Shown here piece by piece: positions 45,606 to 57,930 of a stretch of 64,000 bases of DNA. The position numbers were made by a program, and so were the translations under genes. How positions within the stretch are numbered: position 1 is the stretch's first letter; every line of letters begins with the position of its first letter. The notes beneath the pieces were generated by a model that was not told the origin of the DNA, searched no databases, and worked only from the letters and a program-made list of their open reading frames with translations. The stretch is from Sisyra terminalis (taxonomy: Eukaryota > Arthropoda > Insecta > Neuroptera > Sisyridae), in the NCBI GenBank assembly GCA_958496175.1, contig OY292275.1, positions 8,308,001 to 8,372,000 of the forward strand, given 5' to 3'.

Positions 45606-46558
45606 ACATTTTTTTTTATTTTTCTCACTTCTTTTGCAAAGTGGAATTATTCTTCTGATGTATTTGAGGTTATTGTTAAACCTTTTGTTATTTGCGGAGA
45701 TATGTGTTATGCTTGATACCCTTTCCAGGAAGTTGGTTATTCGGGGAGGAAGTTTGGGCTTTTTAATTTTCAAAAGGATCAACTTTTGTTGAAGGAAGTC
45801 ATAATTTTTTTTTGTAAGACATTTTGATATTATAGAATAAAAAATTAAAAACAATTCTTTTGAATTGGAATCCTATGCTGATTAGAAAACTAAATTTCTA
45901 ACGTAATATTTATTTATTTAATATTTTTAACGTAACATTCGATGAGAAAACATTTGTAAGGGTTTGTAAAAAAACGCTTCGATTGTGTGATAAAATTTTT
46001 ATTGAATTAATAAGAAACGAAAAATTTATGAAGAAATTGATTTATTTAAAAAAAACGTTAAATAGGACTTGGACACATATGGCACATTTGATGAATAAAC
46101 GACAATTGTAAAAAAAATATCAAATTAAAGAAAACTTCTCACAACCTTATTCCTCTCCGAGAAAGTATGAAGAAATGATGGATTTTAAAAAGAAAATATT
46201 TTTCTAATATTTCTGACAATTTACCTGTTTAAAGTTTCAAGAACTTATTAAACTAGTTGTTTTCCATACGTATGGAAAACCCACTGCTATTATTTGTGAA
46301 AATTAAGTTTCTCACAAGAAGTTTTTAAATTCAATTGAAAAAAGAATACAAATGTTTTTTTTTTGAAAGACTTTAAAATATTTTCTTCATTTTTACTTTC
46401 AACTAATGATGAAAATTCATTTTTAAAGTAAGTAAATGTAGGCTAGATTCTAATGTCCTGGGGATTTGAAACTGCTGCCTTAAATGGTAAATGTAAAAAA
46501 TATTTCTTGGTTCCCAAAATCAATTTATCAAAATTTATCAAAATCAATTCCCAAAATC
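45606..46558. other. AT-rich DNA, no gene seen
   Basis: An 85-codon minus-strand frame (45597-45854) is rich in Lys and Ile and could be upstream coding of the same retrotransposon, but no motif proves it. Confidence 0.4.
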
Positions 46559-46670
46559 AAAAACTGTTGAAACGCGTCGTAATAAAGAAGAAATTAAGTC
46601 TCATAAGACATATATATTATTATCGATTAATTTATTGTGACTCGGAAATAAATAAAATACTTATCAATGT
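46559..46670 (+). repeat. PLE 3' end, family 1, truncated in the ribozyme
   Basis: It starts inside stem II (AAAACTGTTGAAACGCGTCG) and continues TAATAAAGAAG, AAGTCTCATAAGACATA, ATTAATTTATTGTGACTCGG to ACTTATCAAT. That is the same tail as the insert at 31602-31827. The 5' half of the hammerhead is missing, so this copy is truncated very near the cleavage site. Confidence 0.75.
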
Positions 46671-47079
46671 TAAAATTAATTTTACCTCGTATTTTTTTCG
46701 TGTAAGAAAATTTGATTTTTCAATCAATGGCAATGGATTTTCCAAAAATTATGAAAACTAGTCAATAAAATTTTGGATCCTCAAAATGTTAGGTCTCATA
46801 AAATTTTTATTTTTTTCATTATGTTCTTTATAAGGACAAAAGTTAAAAATGTAATAGATTTTTTTCATTTTTATATTTATTATAATATTTTTGTTTTGCT
46901 TAATTTCCTTTGTACTAATCTATCCAATAAAAATGATTTCCCATCGATTGGGAATAAAAATTAAAACCTCAACAGTAGGTAGTAATCGTTTTATTTAATA
47001 AAAGCAAAAATTGTTATAAAAACAATAACATTTCTCCAATTTAATAGTAAATAGCCTCCAGGATAAAATGGTACCTTTG
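46671..47079. other. AT-rich DNA, no gene seen
   Basis: Nothing recognisable. Confidence 0.5.
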
Positions 47080-47550
47080 AACACCCTTAACATATCGGCA
47101 ACGTAGGAATTAATTATTCCATTTTAAGGGTTTCTCGTTCAAGGTGTGTATAGCTATTCTGAACAAAAACAGAACGTGATTAAAATAGTTTATTCATAAT
47201 GTTTGAGGTTTGATTTCCTATTGCGTTGAAATGGGAGTCGAAGAGCTGACTTAGGAAATTTACCCTATCAAGGGTGGTCACTTGCTTTTGGGGTGTTAAT
47301 GTATTCGTTGTTCACACACGTGGGTTTTGTTAAAATAACAACACATTGATGCCAACATAAGGCACTGGAAACACTCGGCTCTAAACATACACATTAGACT
47401 GTGTTCGAACACGTTTTATGGCTATGGGATCGAATGTGGTCGTTGTACACGTGTGGGGGATGATGCAGGTCTCCAACTGCGGCTAACCTGCCTCGTTATT
47501 ATTATTTATGGGGTGCATCTACCTTCTACATCCCCTTAGAAATTAGCAAA
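47080..47550. other. GC-richer unique island
   Basis: A balanced stretch with two E-box-like motifs (CACACACGTGGG at 47313; ACACGTGTGGGGGATG at 47446) and no ORF above 60 codons. Candidate regulatory DNA, on composition and motifs only. Confidence 0.25.
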
Positions 47551-48574
47551 CCTTGTACAAATTAAAATTTGCCTCAAACTTTCGAAGAGCTTTTCAAAGA
47601 AAAGTACATAACTTGAAATAACTACGTCCACATTTACTTCCCAAACTAATAAACGTAATAAATGTTGACATTTTTTTTTCGGTATGAAAATATATCTTTA
47701 TTTGAGTAAAAATTTTTTAAAGAGTCAAGTTTCTGATTTATTAAGGCGGAAATTCGTTAGAAAAGATCAAAGGTTTGAATTGAATTACAAAATTTATTTG
47801 GTGATAGAATTTTTCTCGTATGTTACATGGTAGGTCGGTTGTTCTCATAGTACTAAATTGTTGTTGCTGTTCTCTGTGTGACAAATCATTTTTATAATTA
47901 GGACTGAAAGAAGTTTCGTCTGACTTTCGTCACAACTAATGGATCAATTCACCACAAAACAGTCATAAATCACAATTAAGCCAATTTTCAACTAGAACAA
48001 CAAATATCGAATCGTTAAAGTTCAATTAGTGAGCTTTAACAAGAGATAGTCCTGGGTGCTAATTGATATAAATTATGATTTTTAAAAGACTCTTCTTTTT
48101 TTTTTGTTGAAAACTGGCATCAAAAGTGTCGATTTATTTCCAATATTACACTTTAACTTTGAGTTAATTTTAAATACGAAGTTTACTTTGTGAAGTTTTT
48201 TTGTGATAAGTGTTAAAAGCTCTTTGTACATTCCGTTCATTCCTCGGACGTGAGCCATAAAATTTTCAAGAATTTCCCATTTGTGATTATTTGAGATAAA
48301 TGAATTAAGTTAAAACAATCTATTAAAAACATTTTCCGAATGAAAATTTTCCACCTACGTTAAATAAAAGATCATTAATGTTTTAAATATAATCGATCAC
48401 AAGCAGGTACATTAATATTCTTAAAAAAGAAAAAAATAATGTTAAGTGTACAAAAATTCATACCGAAATGTTTTTTTTTACATTTTTTGGAAAATATTTC
48501 AGATTTTTTTTTTCTATAACTATCAATAAGCATAATATAATATTATTTTCAGTGAAATAAGCGATGCATTTTTA
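47551..48574. other. AT-rich DNA, no gene seen
   Basis: Nothing recognisable. Confidence 0.5.
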
Positions 48575-48712
48575 TCTAATGGCCTCACACACGCTTCAAT
48601 GCAAGGGTTATTAGCCAATGGGATTGCGAGATTTAACGATGTTCATTTGTTTTGGTTGTAAAATTTTTACAAAGGCATTCCCAGATTCAATGTCCAATGT
48701 ACATATTTAGGT
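48575..48712 (+). repeat. Unnamed interspersed repeat, copy C (short)
   Basis: It matches copies A and B over TTATTAGCCAATGGGATTGC, GATGTTCATTTGTTTTGGTT and CATTCCCA. The 3' part found in A and B is missing or too diverged. Confidence 0.55.
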
Positions 48713-48974
48713 AAAACAATAGCAATTAACATTAAACGTGGAAGTGGTTTTAATTATTTTTTTTAACTATGAAGTACCATTTCAAAAAATCTGAAAAAAA
48801 ACAGACACTACAAAAATAGTAAGTAAAACTAATATTATTTGAAATTATTTGAATAAAAATAATTTTTTCAAAAAATATTATTTTTTTATAAATTTTATAT
48901 GGCTATATAGTTGTTTTTTATTTATAAACAAATAATTTTCAAATAAGGACACATAAATACCAATTTTCCCAAGT

Positions 48975-49790
48975 TTGGATAAGATTTTCCGGTTTTCAGG
49001 TTGATATGGCTTCCTTTGAATACGATTTTCCTGGTTATTGTATCAATGACACCTTCTTAAGCTTTAATTTTTCCATTTAAAGGATTAATGTGAGTCAAGG
49101 TTCCGTTAATGGGATCGATTGGTCCAAATTTCGGGTCAACTTTATGTGTGTTGGGATTGTGAAGACCTGTGCTGATATCAGGTATGATAGTTTTCGTTTC
49201 CATTACATTCTTCTATGGATTAACTTTACTTACATAAGTGGTAATTTGAATCTCTGGATCTTCAAGAATTTGGCCGATTTGCACGATTTGACCAAAGGAT
49301 AAATCAATTTTGCCTATTTAAGGATCAGTCACAACAGATCTAATCAAAATGAGACCAGTTTCGGGGTCGGTTTCCGTAAAATGTTCCTCGATTTTTCCTG
49401 TTTTAAGGATCGGTATTGATAATTTATAAGATCTTTAATCTTAAAACTAATACTTAGTTGTGATATCACCTTTGGTCGAGTTCAATTTGCCATTGGTTGT
49501 TTCCATTTAACCTTTTTGTGATCAAACTGGCCGGATATTGGATTTTTCTTGCCTGTTAATGTGACAACTTCAACAATTGGGTCGGCTTGACCCATAGTTG
49601 AAATAATTTGACTTAAGTGAGGATTCATTTTTTCAAGTTTCGTATCAATGACACAATTATTGATTGAAATGTCATCAGTAACCTCTTCTATTTTCACGAC
49701 TTTGAAGTAAACTTTTCCAGTTTAAGGATTGTTGATGATAATCATTCCATTTTTAGGAGGTCAATTAGCCCATATTTGTTTAATCATATT
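48975..49790 (-). pseudogene. Decayed DP-x-TGK repeat protein gene fragment
   Basis: The minus strand encodes degenerate repeats of the form (D/N)P-x-TGK followed by about 25-40 residues. Examples are NNP-stop-TGKVYFKVVKIEEV, VVTLTGKKNPISGQFD, TDPETGLILIRSVVTDP-stop-IGKIDLSFGQIVQIG, VDPKFGPIDPINGTLTHINP and GSHINLKTG. A 71-codon open stretch (49482-49697) is the best kept. A frameshift near 49495 joins two frames, and about seven stops are present. Such repeats resemble those I associate with long insect protein 4.1/coracle-type isoforms, but that name is a guess. No introns are seen, so it may be a copied long exon or a retrocopy. No cellular function is likely to remain. Confidence 0.65.
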
Positions 49791-50479
49791 TAAATTTTAG
49801 ATCAATTGGTTAAGTAAGTTCTGAGAAAAAAAATGCTTTCTGATTTCAATTTATTAATTTTTTTCAAAAAAACTTGTTTAAATAGAAATTAGAACATTTC
49901 AGAATCTTGGTAGTATATTATTACCTACTAAAATTACAAACTATTCTAAAACTATTATTCTGAAGAAAATTTGCTATGCTTATATGCCGACACTCCTAGG
50001 CCATTAGGAAAGTGAAATAATAACTCCTGAATTTTTCCTAGGTAATGATTATGTTTTTAATTTGAACTTTTTGAGCACGATTATGATAAACTCGTTCCAT
50101 GATAGAAGAAAATACAGATCTTTAGATTACAATTTTACAAAAATTGAGATACAAAATAAGTTGTAAGTTGGCAACGAACACAATAAAGATCTAATTTTAA
50201 ACCAATATTCAACTAGACTTGTTAAATAAATACGTATCCGAAACTTCGAATGGTTTTACAAGAAAAATCTACTTTAAAAAAATGGCACTAAACGGCTGCA
50301 TCTGTGTGTTAAACAATAGTTGATAATCTGACAAATCCTCTAATTCAAAACAAACATCCAATTAATGTTGGTCGTTTAAAATTAAACACAAAATGATTTA
50401 TTAAATCGTCAACGCGAACAATAAATAAAGTTTGTTTTACCTCAGCTTGATTTAATTACATGGAAAAAGATACATTCAA
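49791..50479. other. AT-rich DNA, no gene seen
   Basis: Nothing recognisable. Confidence 0.5.
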
Positions 50480-51130
50480 TGCAGATTAATCTAAAATAAC
50501 AAATTAAAAGTGCCCGTTCGCAAATGACAGAGAAAACTGGGCCATTAGACGAGGGACATATAGCTCGCCTATCAACATAATATGTTTCAAAGAGACATCA
50601 CAATAGCTTAACATTAAAATCACATTAACTTTCTGTGTGACAATTTATGTTTGGATTACGATAGAAAACAAGAAAATTTATTATATTTACGGTGCCAAAT
50701 AGAAAAATATTTTTTTCATGCTCTCTAGTGAATAATAATTACGGCATTATTAATTTTCGGAGTGAACAAATTCAATAGTCTGAAGAATGATTTATTCTTT
50801 CGCAACTTTTCTAGATAAATCTTTGTTGGAAAATAGTTTAAACTCAATTTGGAAATGAGAAATGCCTGTAGAAGCCGATTCGCAATTTATGAAAATATTT
50901 CTGTTGATTGTGAAAATGTTGTTGGAAAACAGCTGGAGAGAAAATGTGCCTTTTTTTTAATTTCGATTGGATTTGTAAATTGTTCTCCAACGATGAGCGA
51001 TTATGATGTGAGGATGAACAGGGAGAGCGTAGGCTAAATCTCCCCAGGGAAGGCCACATTGTGCATAATTTACTACAAGGTAGCAAGTTGGCAACAATGA
51101 GGTGCAGTTAAGTTTGCATGTGTCATTTGT
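50480..51130. other. Mixed stretch with GC-richer parts
   Basis: The parts 50510-50640 and 50850-51110 are of balanced composition. Overlapping frames on both strands at 50844-51086 (80 and 62 codons) have no motif. Possible host regulatory DNA. Confidence 0.2.
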
Positions 51131-51369
51131 ATTGTCCAGCTGGTTGATGGTCAGATGGTTTTGTTGTTCCAGTAAAGCTACGCTTTTAGTTTGATAGAAA
51201 AATATATCATATTAATATGAAAGTCATTTTGAAGTTTGGTCGTAGAATGAAACATACTAAGCACTAGTCGCCTAGTTATCACCATAAAGCTCAAAAGCTC
51301 AAACTGTTTTTCAATGAGATTGCAAACAAAATTTATAATGATATACAAAAATCTTTTGACAATAATTTT

Positions 51370-51735
51370 GATAAAAAAAAAAACAAGATATATTATATAG
51401 GCAATAGGGTGTTTTTTTTTGGGACTATTTTTTTTTTACTCCTATGTCGAAATTTTGTTGGAAATATTTAAAAAAAAAATCCCTGAAAGTTTGAGCTCTT
51501 TATATTAATATTAAGTACTCGCACACAGCGTGTGAATATTTTCCATTTAAAATATACGTAAACTTTGATTTTTTTTTTTAAATTTTTATAGCTCAGTGGC
51601 ATTTTATGGTATCGCCTCGCTCAAAGTCGGGATTTTTTTACAATTGTATGCTCTACAAAAGTGCCTATTGCGGCAAAATCGTAATTTACACGGGCGAGGT
51701 AGTACGGGTCACTAAACCTAGATTTTCACAAGGTT
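51370..51735. repeat. Single-arm relative of the 31.9 kb foldback
   Basis: CCTGAAAGTTTGAGCTCTTT, then ATATTAATATTAAG at 51482-51515, resembles GGGAAGGTTTGAGCCCTTAA and ATTAATATTAAG of the foldback arms, with similar AT-rich flanks and GCTCTACAAAA further on. The other arm is absent. Confidence 0.45.
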
Positions 51736-52009
51736 TGATATTTTGCCTTAATAGGTCGATGAATACTTTAGGTAAATAATAAAGGTGGATAGAAGAACGG
51801 TGTTAAATAAAAGATCCTTTACCTAGATAAGTTTAGGCTGCTCTTTTAAGTATCAGTTATGAGATTTCCTATGAATGCCAGTTGATTAGGCTCCTAATAT
51901 CAAACAGATTTATGAAACAAGAAAATTTATTTTGAATAAAATTCAGTATAAAAACATTTAATGGAAAATTTGAGAAGATTTAAATGTTATTGAGGTTTTC
52001 TTGAAGATT

Positions 52010-52620
52010 ACAACGTCAATTTACTAAAGTATGTTGTTTTAGTTATATAAATGATAGAAAGGATAGAAAAAGCATTACTTTTAAGAAAGATTGGTCCAAA
52101 ATAGAGTTAATTACACCAGGACAAAAAAAAATACTAAACATGCTCTGTTAGTACAATCAAATGATATACTTTTGCCATCATTCCATATAAAATTTGGTCT
52201 TATGAAAAATTTCGTCAAAGTAACGGTGCGCGATAGTGATGGATTCTTATGTTTCAAAAAAAAGGTCCGAATCTGGATGGCAAAATAAAGAGGACTTATT
52301 CGTAAATCTTCAAGAAGGATAATTTTTAAAGAAAGATGAAATTTGTATAAAAAAACTTTAATGATATCATAAAATCTATTTCGGTATTTCGGAATCTGAT
52401 AACTATAATGTCTTTAAATGTTTTCGGAAATCACCGACTAGATGATTACAAAAGTATTGTCGAAAAGCTTTAAATTACTTAATAGATTTTGAGCAAACAT
52501 TTTTTGTTGTATGTTTCTTAAATATATTTTTTGCATTATCATTAATTTGAATTTTTTCCTACAAATTCGAGCATCATTAGCAATTAGCCTGACAAAAACT
52601 ATACCAGGATAATTTGCAAC
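52010..52620 (+). pseudogene. Remnant of an arthropod repeat ORF (LLPPLHIKLGLMKNFVK family)
   Basis: The frame at 52091-52288 contains LLPSFHIKFGLMKNFVK, followed by RDSDGFLCFKKKVRIWMAK. In other frames come KEDLFVNLQEG and RKMKFV, then NVFGNHRLDDYKSIVEKL (52417-52470), then YVS-IYFLHYH near 52508. I recognise this order (LLPPLHIKLGLMKNFVKA, GIF-GPQIR, FLGN-KA-NY--LV--LL, MS-K-HFLHSHLDFFP) from many unannotated arthropod repeat proteins. Their class and activity are not known to me. The copy here has several stops and frameshifts and lacks the usual C-terminal ERFHQD part. Confidence 0.65.
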
Positions 52621-53120
52621 AGACAAATTATATCTGGATTAGTGGAGACCATTTATGTTAGTATATTGTTGTTGAGATGTTCCTGAGGTAAAATACAGAA
52701 AATAAAATCATAAGACCAAATGAACTTCATATTATTCTTCAATTTATTTTGTTGTTTTGTATTTTCTTAAAAAACAAACAAATCAATTTTTCAACAACGA
52801 AAAATCGTATTTGAATTATTCTTATATCAGTTCTACCATCTTAACCTTGTTCTAAACATACTTAGCTAACACTTTTCTTGTAACATACGAAAATTGGTTT
52901 AAATGATCCAGATATAACTTTTGCCAAAAAAAATTAAGTGGAAGGTTTTATCTACATAATAAGTGTACTAAGAAATTCAATAAAAAAGGGAACTTAGAAG
53001 GACCAAGAAATATATTAATGTACACTAAAAATAAATTTCATATCCAAACTATAAAAAGCTCAATAACTTATTTTAAGTTCACAAAAATCTAAAAAAATCA
53101 AAATATAAAATTAAGTAAGC
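52621..53120. other. AT-rich DNA, no gene seen
   Basis: Nothing recognisable. Confidence 0.5.
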
Positions 53121-53555
53121 AATATTTTCTGTTCAAGTGTTATTTATATTGTTGTATAAAAACCGTTTTGCTTTATTACCTTCTTTCATTTCCTGGAAAA
53201 TTTCATTATGACTTCTTTCCAAAATTCTTGTGTTCTAGACAACAAATAATATTAGAAGAACAATTTTATTTTGAGGATGACAACTATCTTAAGGAGACAA
53301 AGAAATAATTATTAGATGGACCAAAATCTGGAAAGTATTACAGAATACGAAAAACCATCCCAAACAAATGGTATGCATATAGTATATTTGGTCTTACGAT
53401 GAAAATTGCATCTCTCTTCAAATTTATTATTGGTCTAAACTGCAATAATTTTGGAAAGAAAAGGCATAAAAAATGAGGCTTCCTGAGAGATGAAAGAAGG
53501 TTATAAAGCAAAATGGTTCTTATATAAAAAAAATAACACTTAAACAGTAAATATT
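53121..53555. mobile_element. MITE of about 435 bp with long inverted ends
   Basis: The left arm 53121-53196 and right arm 53488-53555 are inverted copies. Shared blocks are CAAGTGTTATT, TATA-AA-AACC-TTTTGC and TTTAT-ACCTTCTTTCAT. The interior has no ORF. Ends and target duplication are not sharp. Confidence 0.7.
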
Positions 53556-56315
53556 AAGTGTTCATTTTAAGCCAAACAATGGAAAGAAACTTATAAGACA
53601 AACTTCTTCAACAATAGCAAATAATTCAATGAAAATTCAATTCAATTAAAAAAAATCTATTAAAAATAAAATAAATTATTAAATTGCATCTCACTTATTC
53701 GTACTTTTAATTCATATACATAGCAAGCAAAAAGTCATTATTGAGTGTCTATTTTTAATCTTAAATTATTCCATTTCTCGATTATCCTTTATTAAAGCAC
53801 AGATCAGTGATATAAGTCCTGAAGCTTAAGGAGCTGAAGAACGAAAATTAATTCCATTCACCAACAATAATTATGGCAAGTCGCCACAATGTTATTTAGT
53901 CGCAAGAAAATTGTAACTGATAAGACGGGCAATAAAAGTTAGTTTGAGAAACTACTTAATTTACACATTTTAAAGAAAACATGTTTTTGAAAGTTTTTAT
54001 ATGAAAAATTAGTCCAGAAAGCTTTCTAGTTTGACAGAAAACTAATTGCAGATTGATTCAAAGTTTAACAAATGTGCTTTTTTTTTGCAATCTTTCACTG
54101 ATAGAAATATAAAGTTTATTCAGCAACACCTGTCTCCTATTTTATCGGCGTAACATCAACAAATGGTTATCGACTTTAAATCACGAACAAGCAGCATGGA
54201 TTTGTAAGTTGTTCATAGCCATAAACAAAATTAAATCACACGGAAAAAGCAGCTGAACTTGATGTTATTTGTGAGTGGCTTCGTCTATCTTTGTGTTAAC
54301 AATAAGACAACAATGTGAACATCCACAAAAAACCATTACATTAGTGAATATATATAGCAGGAAGAAAAATGTGATTGGGATCTGGATCAAACGATACATA
54401 AAATTAAAAATAAAAAAACCGCAAACTGTGTGGTTCGCAAAGTTCAAAATAATGTAATTTGTTTGGGAGCAATTAGTCGCGGCTAATTGCATAAACTCAT
54501 GATGTGAAATAAATTAAACGGGGAAAAAGAAGAAAATGTATTTTTTTTTTGTCTTTTTTCCAAATCCATTCGAGGAAATTGGAATTGCCATCGAAATATT
54601 ATAACAATGAAGGAATCAATATACATAAACAAATATCTCTCAAGTCAAGTAATATCAAATGCACTTATTTACATATTGATTCAATACCACTCGTAATAAA
54701 TTGTAGCGTTCACATTTCAAATAAATTCCACATTTGATAGTTTCACATAGATCCGTTTTCAATTTGTGAATATTTCTCCGACATCAAATCAAAGGGGAAA
54801 TTTCACAAAGATTTCCTAAATGAAAATGTGATTTTTTTACGACGAATGGAGGAATAAAAACATTGGTGGTTTTTACGAGATATATGAAATGAGCGTAATA
54901 AGAATATTTGGGTGGAAAATGAGGGTTTTCTTTTCTTTTGTAATAAAATTAAATTTTTACACTCTTAAATCAAGAAGGAAACATCCGTTACGATTCGTTC
55001 CTTTTTTTTTATATATATGTATGTACACATATATTGTAGGTGTATGAGTACTTTTTTATGAGGAAATATAAATTTTTCGCGGCTGTAGAAAGTAAAAGTT
55101 TATACGCTGAAGTATTAATAATGTACAAGAAAATATTTTCGAAGCAAGTCACTTGTAAAATACTTAGTTTTACTGCTTTTTTACTTATTATATAAGCTGG
55201 TGCTTTTTTATTTTGTCTTTAATTTCATTTGCGTTACTTTTGTGCGTCGGTGTAAAAAAACAAAAGGATGTTAATGGTGGTACGTATTTTTATTAAAATT
55301 AATTACGAGGATTTAGGAGATTTGTTAAGAAAATATAATTAATTATCAGTTTCGCAGTAAACTTTTCACTAAAAATATATTTAATTTGACTTGAGCTTTT
55401 TTTTAGTTAATGTAGGTATAGCGGTTTCAATTAGTGTTAAAACTTTTCTCTTCTTAATCAGAATATAAATCAAAGATTAAACTTTGTTCTTATTCAAATA
55501 AGTATAAGTTAAATCAGAAGAAGTAATAATATAAAAGCCTTATAGTAAAATTTTTAATAAGAAATTGTTTATGATTCTTAATGAATCATTGAAATTATTC
55601 TTATATTAGCTTGTCAATATGTTGAAATAATTCATATTATATTAATGACTTTGAACTTATAATGAAAAAGATTTTGCTTGAATTATCGTTTTTTTTTGGG
55701 AGGGGAGAGGGAATTTTAAGTAGCATCTTACTTTAATTAGAAATTGAAGGTTACAACTTTCTGAACAGTGCATAATGCATAAAATGCAATAGCAAAATTG
55801 ACGAAATAACCATTTTTAATACAATTAACGATAATAAATCTAATTTTTAAAGATAAAAAACTATAATTTGCGTAAAAATATTTTAATATTTTATGTTTCG
55901 AAAAATCCCAACAAATGAAAACTTTTTTTAACAGAAAATGTGTGCTTATTATTTTCTTCGTATCTATCTTTATAGGCAAAAATTTTAGTAGAAAATGGCA
56001 ATAATTTTTAATTTCAATGTCACAAATACGCATCGATGATTCAATATGATAGTGATTTATCAAAGCAATTACAAACTTTCTATTTAAGGTCATAAAATCT
56101 GGGTTACCAATAGTTCAAACTATCATTGATGTAATTAATAATATTGTAAGCCATAATATATATTCGTCCTTTTTATTTGATGGTACAATTTGTAAGAAAT
56201 AGTTTTAAGTTATATATTTTTATAATTATAAGCTTAATAATCAAAAATATGAATAAAATCTTTAGTTAAAACGAAATTTCAAAGCTCCAAACAAAGTACT
56301 CAAGTTTTTTTAATA
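53556..56315. other. AT-rich DNA, no gene seen
   Basis: Nothing recognisable. The 118-codon minus-strand frame at 55737-56093 is rich in Ile, Lys and Phe and has no motif. 54990-55040 holds a TATATG/TACACATA simple-sequence patch. Confidence 0.5.
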
Positions 56316-56539
56316 GTCGTCACTAGACATCGGATTATATGCACTATCAAATTGCTAAAATATGCATGCAAATAAGCACTTTTAAAGGGCGAAATATGCA
56401 CATAATATGCACAATCAAAAACCATTTATTACTAGAATTTACGTTTATTTTCGCATTATATTTATCTTAATACATATGAACCGTTTATTTTGAAAGTAAG
56501 TTAAGTCCATTTCAAGAACAATCCCTATAGTGTTATCAT

Positions 56540-57930
56540 TTTTAACCATAGGAATATAAGATACTAAGACGGAGGGAATAATTGGCGTTTTTGTTAACAA
56601 CTAAAATGAAATCAGTTATTTCTGAAAACTTAGCAGTTAAATAATTAGCATACTTTGTTATTGTTCCAAGAAGAAGAATCACCATATCGACCGTCCTTAA
56701 AATGGACTTACGCCACTTTAAAAATAAACGAGTCATATAATTCTTCTGTACGTGTATAGGCCTGAATTCCTCCTAAATCGCCGGACCTATTTCGCTGAAA
56801 TTTTTTGTGAGTATTTGTGTGAAAACCTGAATGGTTTAGATTCACAATTGGATCATAAAGATGAAAATGGTGAAAAGCTGAAAATTATCTTTCGTCGTCT
56901 ACTTACGTCACCGGACAGAACTTGAAATGAGGGAATTTTCGGAGATCTCTTCAGAAGTGCCATTGATAAATGTATCAATTTTCTTTATCCTTTCGGGGCG
57001 AGGGTTTTTCTACAAAGCTGCTTTTAATTTACCATAATCCTATAACATTTGCTAATTCGAAAAGGCGTTATTCTGTTTAATCATTTTTTCGAAATTTCCA
57101 TGGACTGCACAGAGGAATGTTTCTAGTTTCTCAATTGTATCGAGTATATTGCTGAAATATGTTGCAATAAGAGCAATATATATTTTTTTTTGATTAAAGA
57201 ATCCTCAAATGAAAGATTGCATGAATTGATTGCAATGGCCTCTGATCTAACAAATTTTTTAACTAATTTTTTATGACATCGAAATTTTCAGCATTAAACA
57301 ATAAAGCCCAATACCAAGTTCCCCACCGGGTTAATATTGGTTCTAGGGATAGAGTGACGTTTGATAGTTGGTATTATATGCTTATAGTCACCATAGTGCT
57401 TTTAAAAGCACATTTTTGTAGAAGAAATCAATTTATAGACTATCCTGAAATCGTTTTTGATCATTTCTGTAAATCATTTTAATCCGTGTACTAACCCAAT
57501 GATGTGAAGTTGTTTACAATATTCACGTATGTGAAAATGTTTCTCGTTTCTTAATTGCATCGAGTATATTGCTGAAATGTGTTGCATTAAGAGCAATATT
57601 TTTTTTTGATTGAAGGATCCTGAAACACCAGCCGGCTTGAATTGATTGCAATGATATCTGTTCTTTCTAATTTTCCAACTACTTTTTTATGGCGTTGAAA
57701 TTTTCAGTATTAAACAATGAAGCATTCTATTAAGTTACCCATCTTCATATTGGTTCTGTAGGCAGTGCAACGTTTGGTAGTTGCTCTATGCTTGTACTCG
57801 CGATAGTGTATTCAGAAATATTTTTTTTTTGTAAAAGAAATCAATTTATTGACTATCCTGAAATAGTTTTTGGTCATTTCTGTAGCTCAATGTAATCCGT
57901 GGGCTAGTCAGGTGATGTGAAGCAATATTG
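56540..57930 (-). pseudogene. hAT transposase remnant with internal tandem duplication
   Basis: The minus strand near 57330-57260 reads EPILTRWGTWYWALLFNAEN then FDVIKN and a stop. This is the conserved hAT block TRWGTW-KA--YYAENF. About 420 bases upstream on the minus strand the same block occurs again in worse shape (SLFNTENFNAIKK near 57720-57690). KLIHLSMALLKRSPKIPSF near 56960-56910 and the 64-codon frame 56542-56736 (MTRLFLKWRKSILRTVDMV) may be further pieces. Stops and frame changes are abundant. The BED zinc finger and catalytic aspartates could not be placed. Confidence 0.8.
57115..57925. repeat. Diverged tandem duplication inside the hAT element
   Basis: Unit 57115-57510 and unit 57537-57925 align along their length. 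Shared blocks are GAGTATATTGCTGAAAT, TTGCA-TAAGAGCAATAT, GAATTGATTGCAATG, GAAATTTTCAG-ATTAAACAA, ATTGACTATCCTGAAAT and GATGTGAAG. Divergence between units is substantial, so the duplication is old. Confidence 0.85.

Noticed and set aside
55737..56093. 118-codon minus-strand open frame, longest in the window
   Set aside because: Ile/Lys/Phe-rich, in AT-rich DNA, with no motif.
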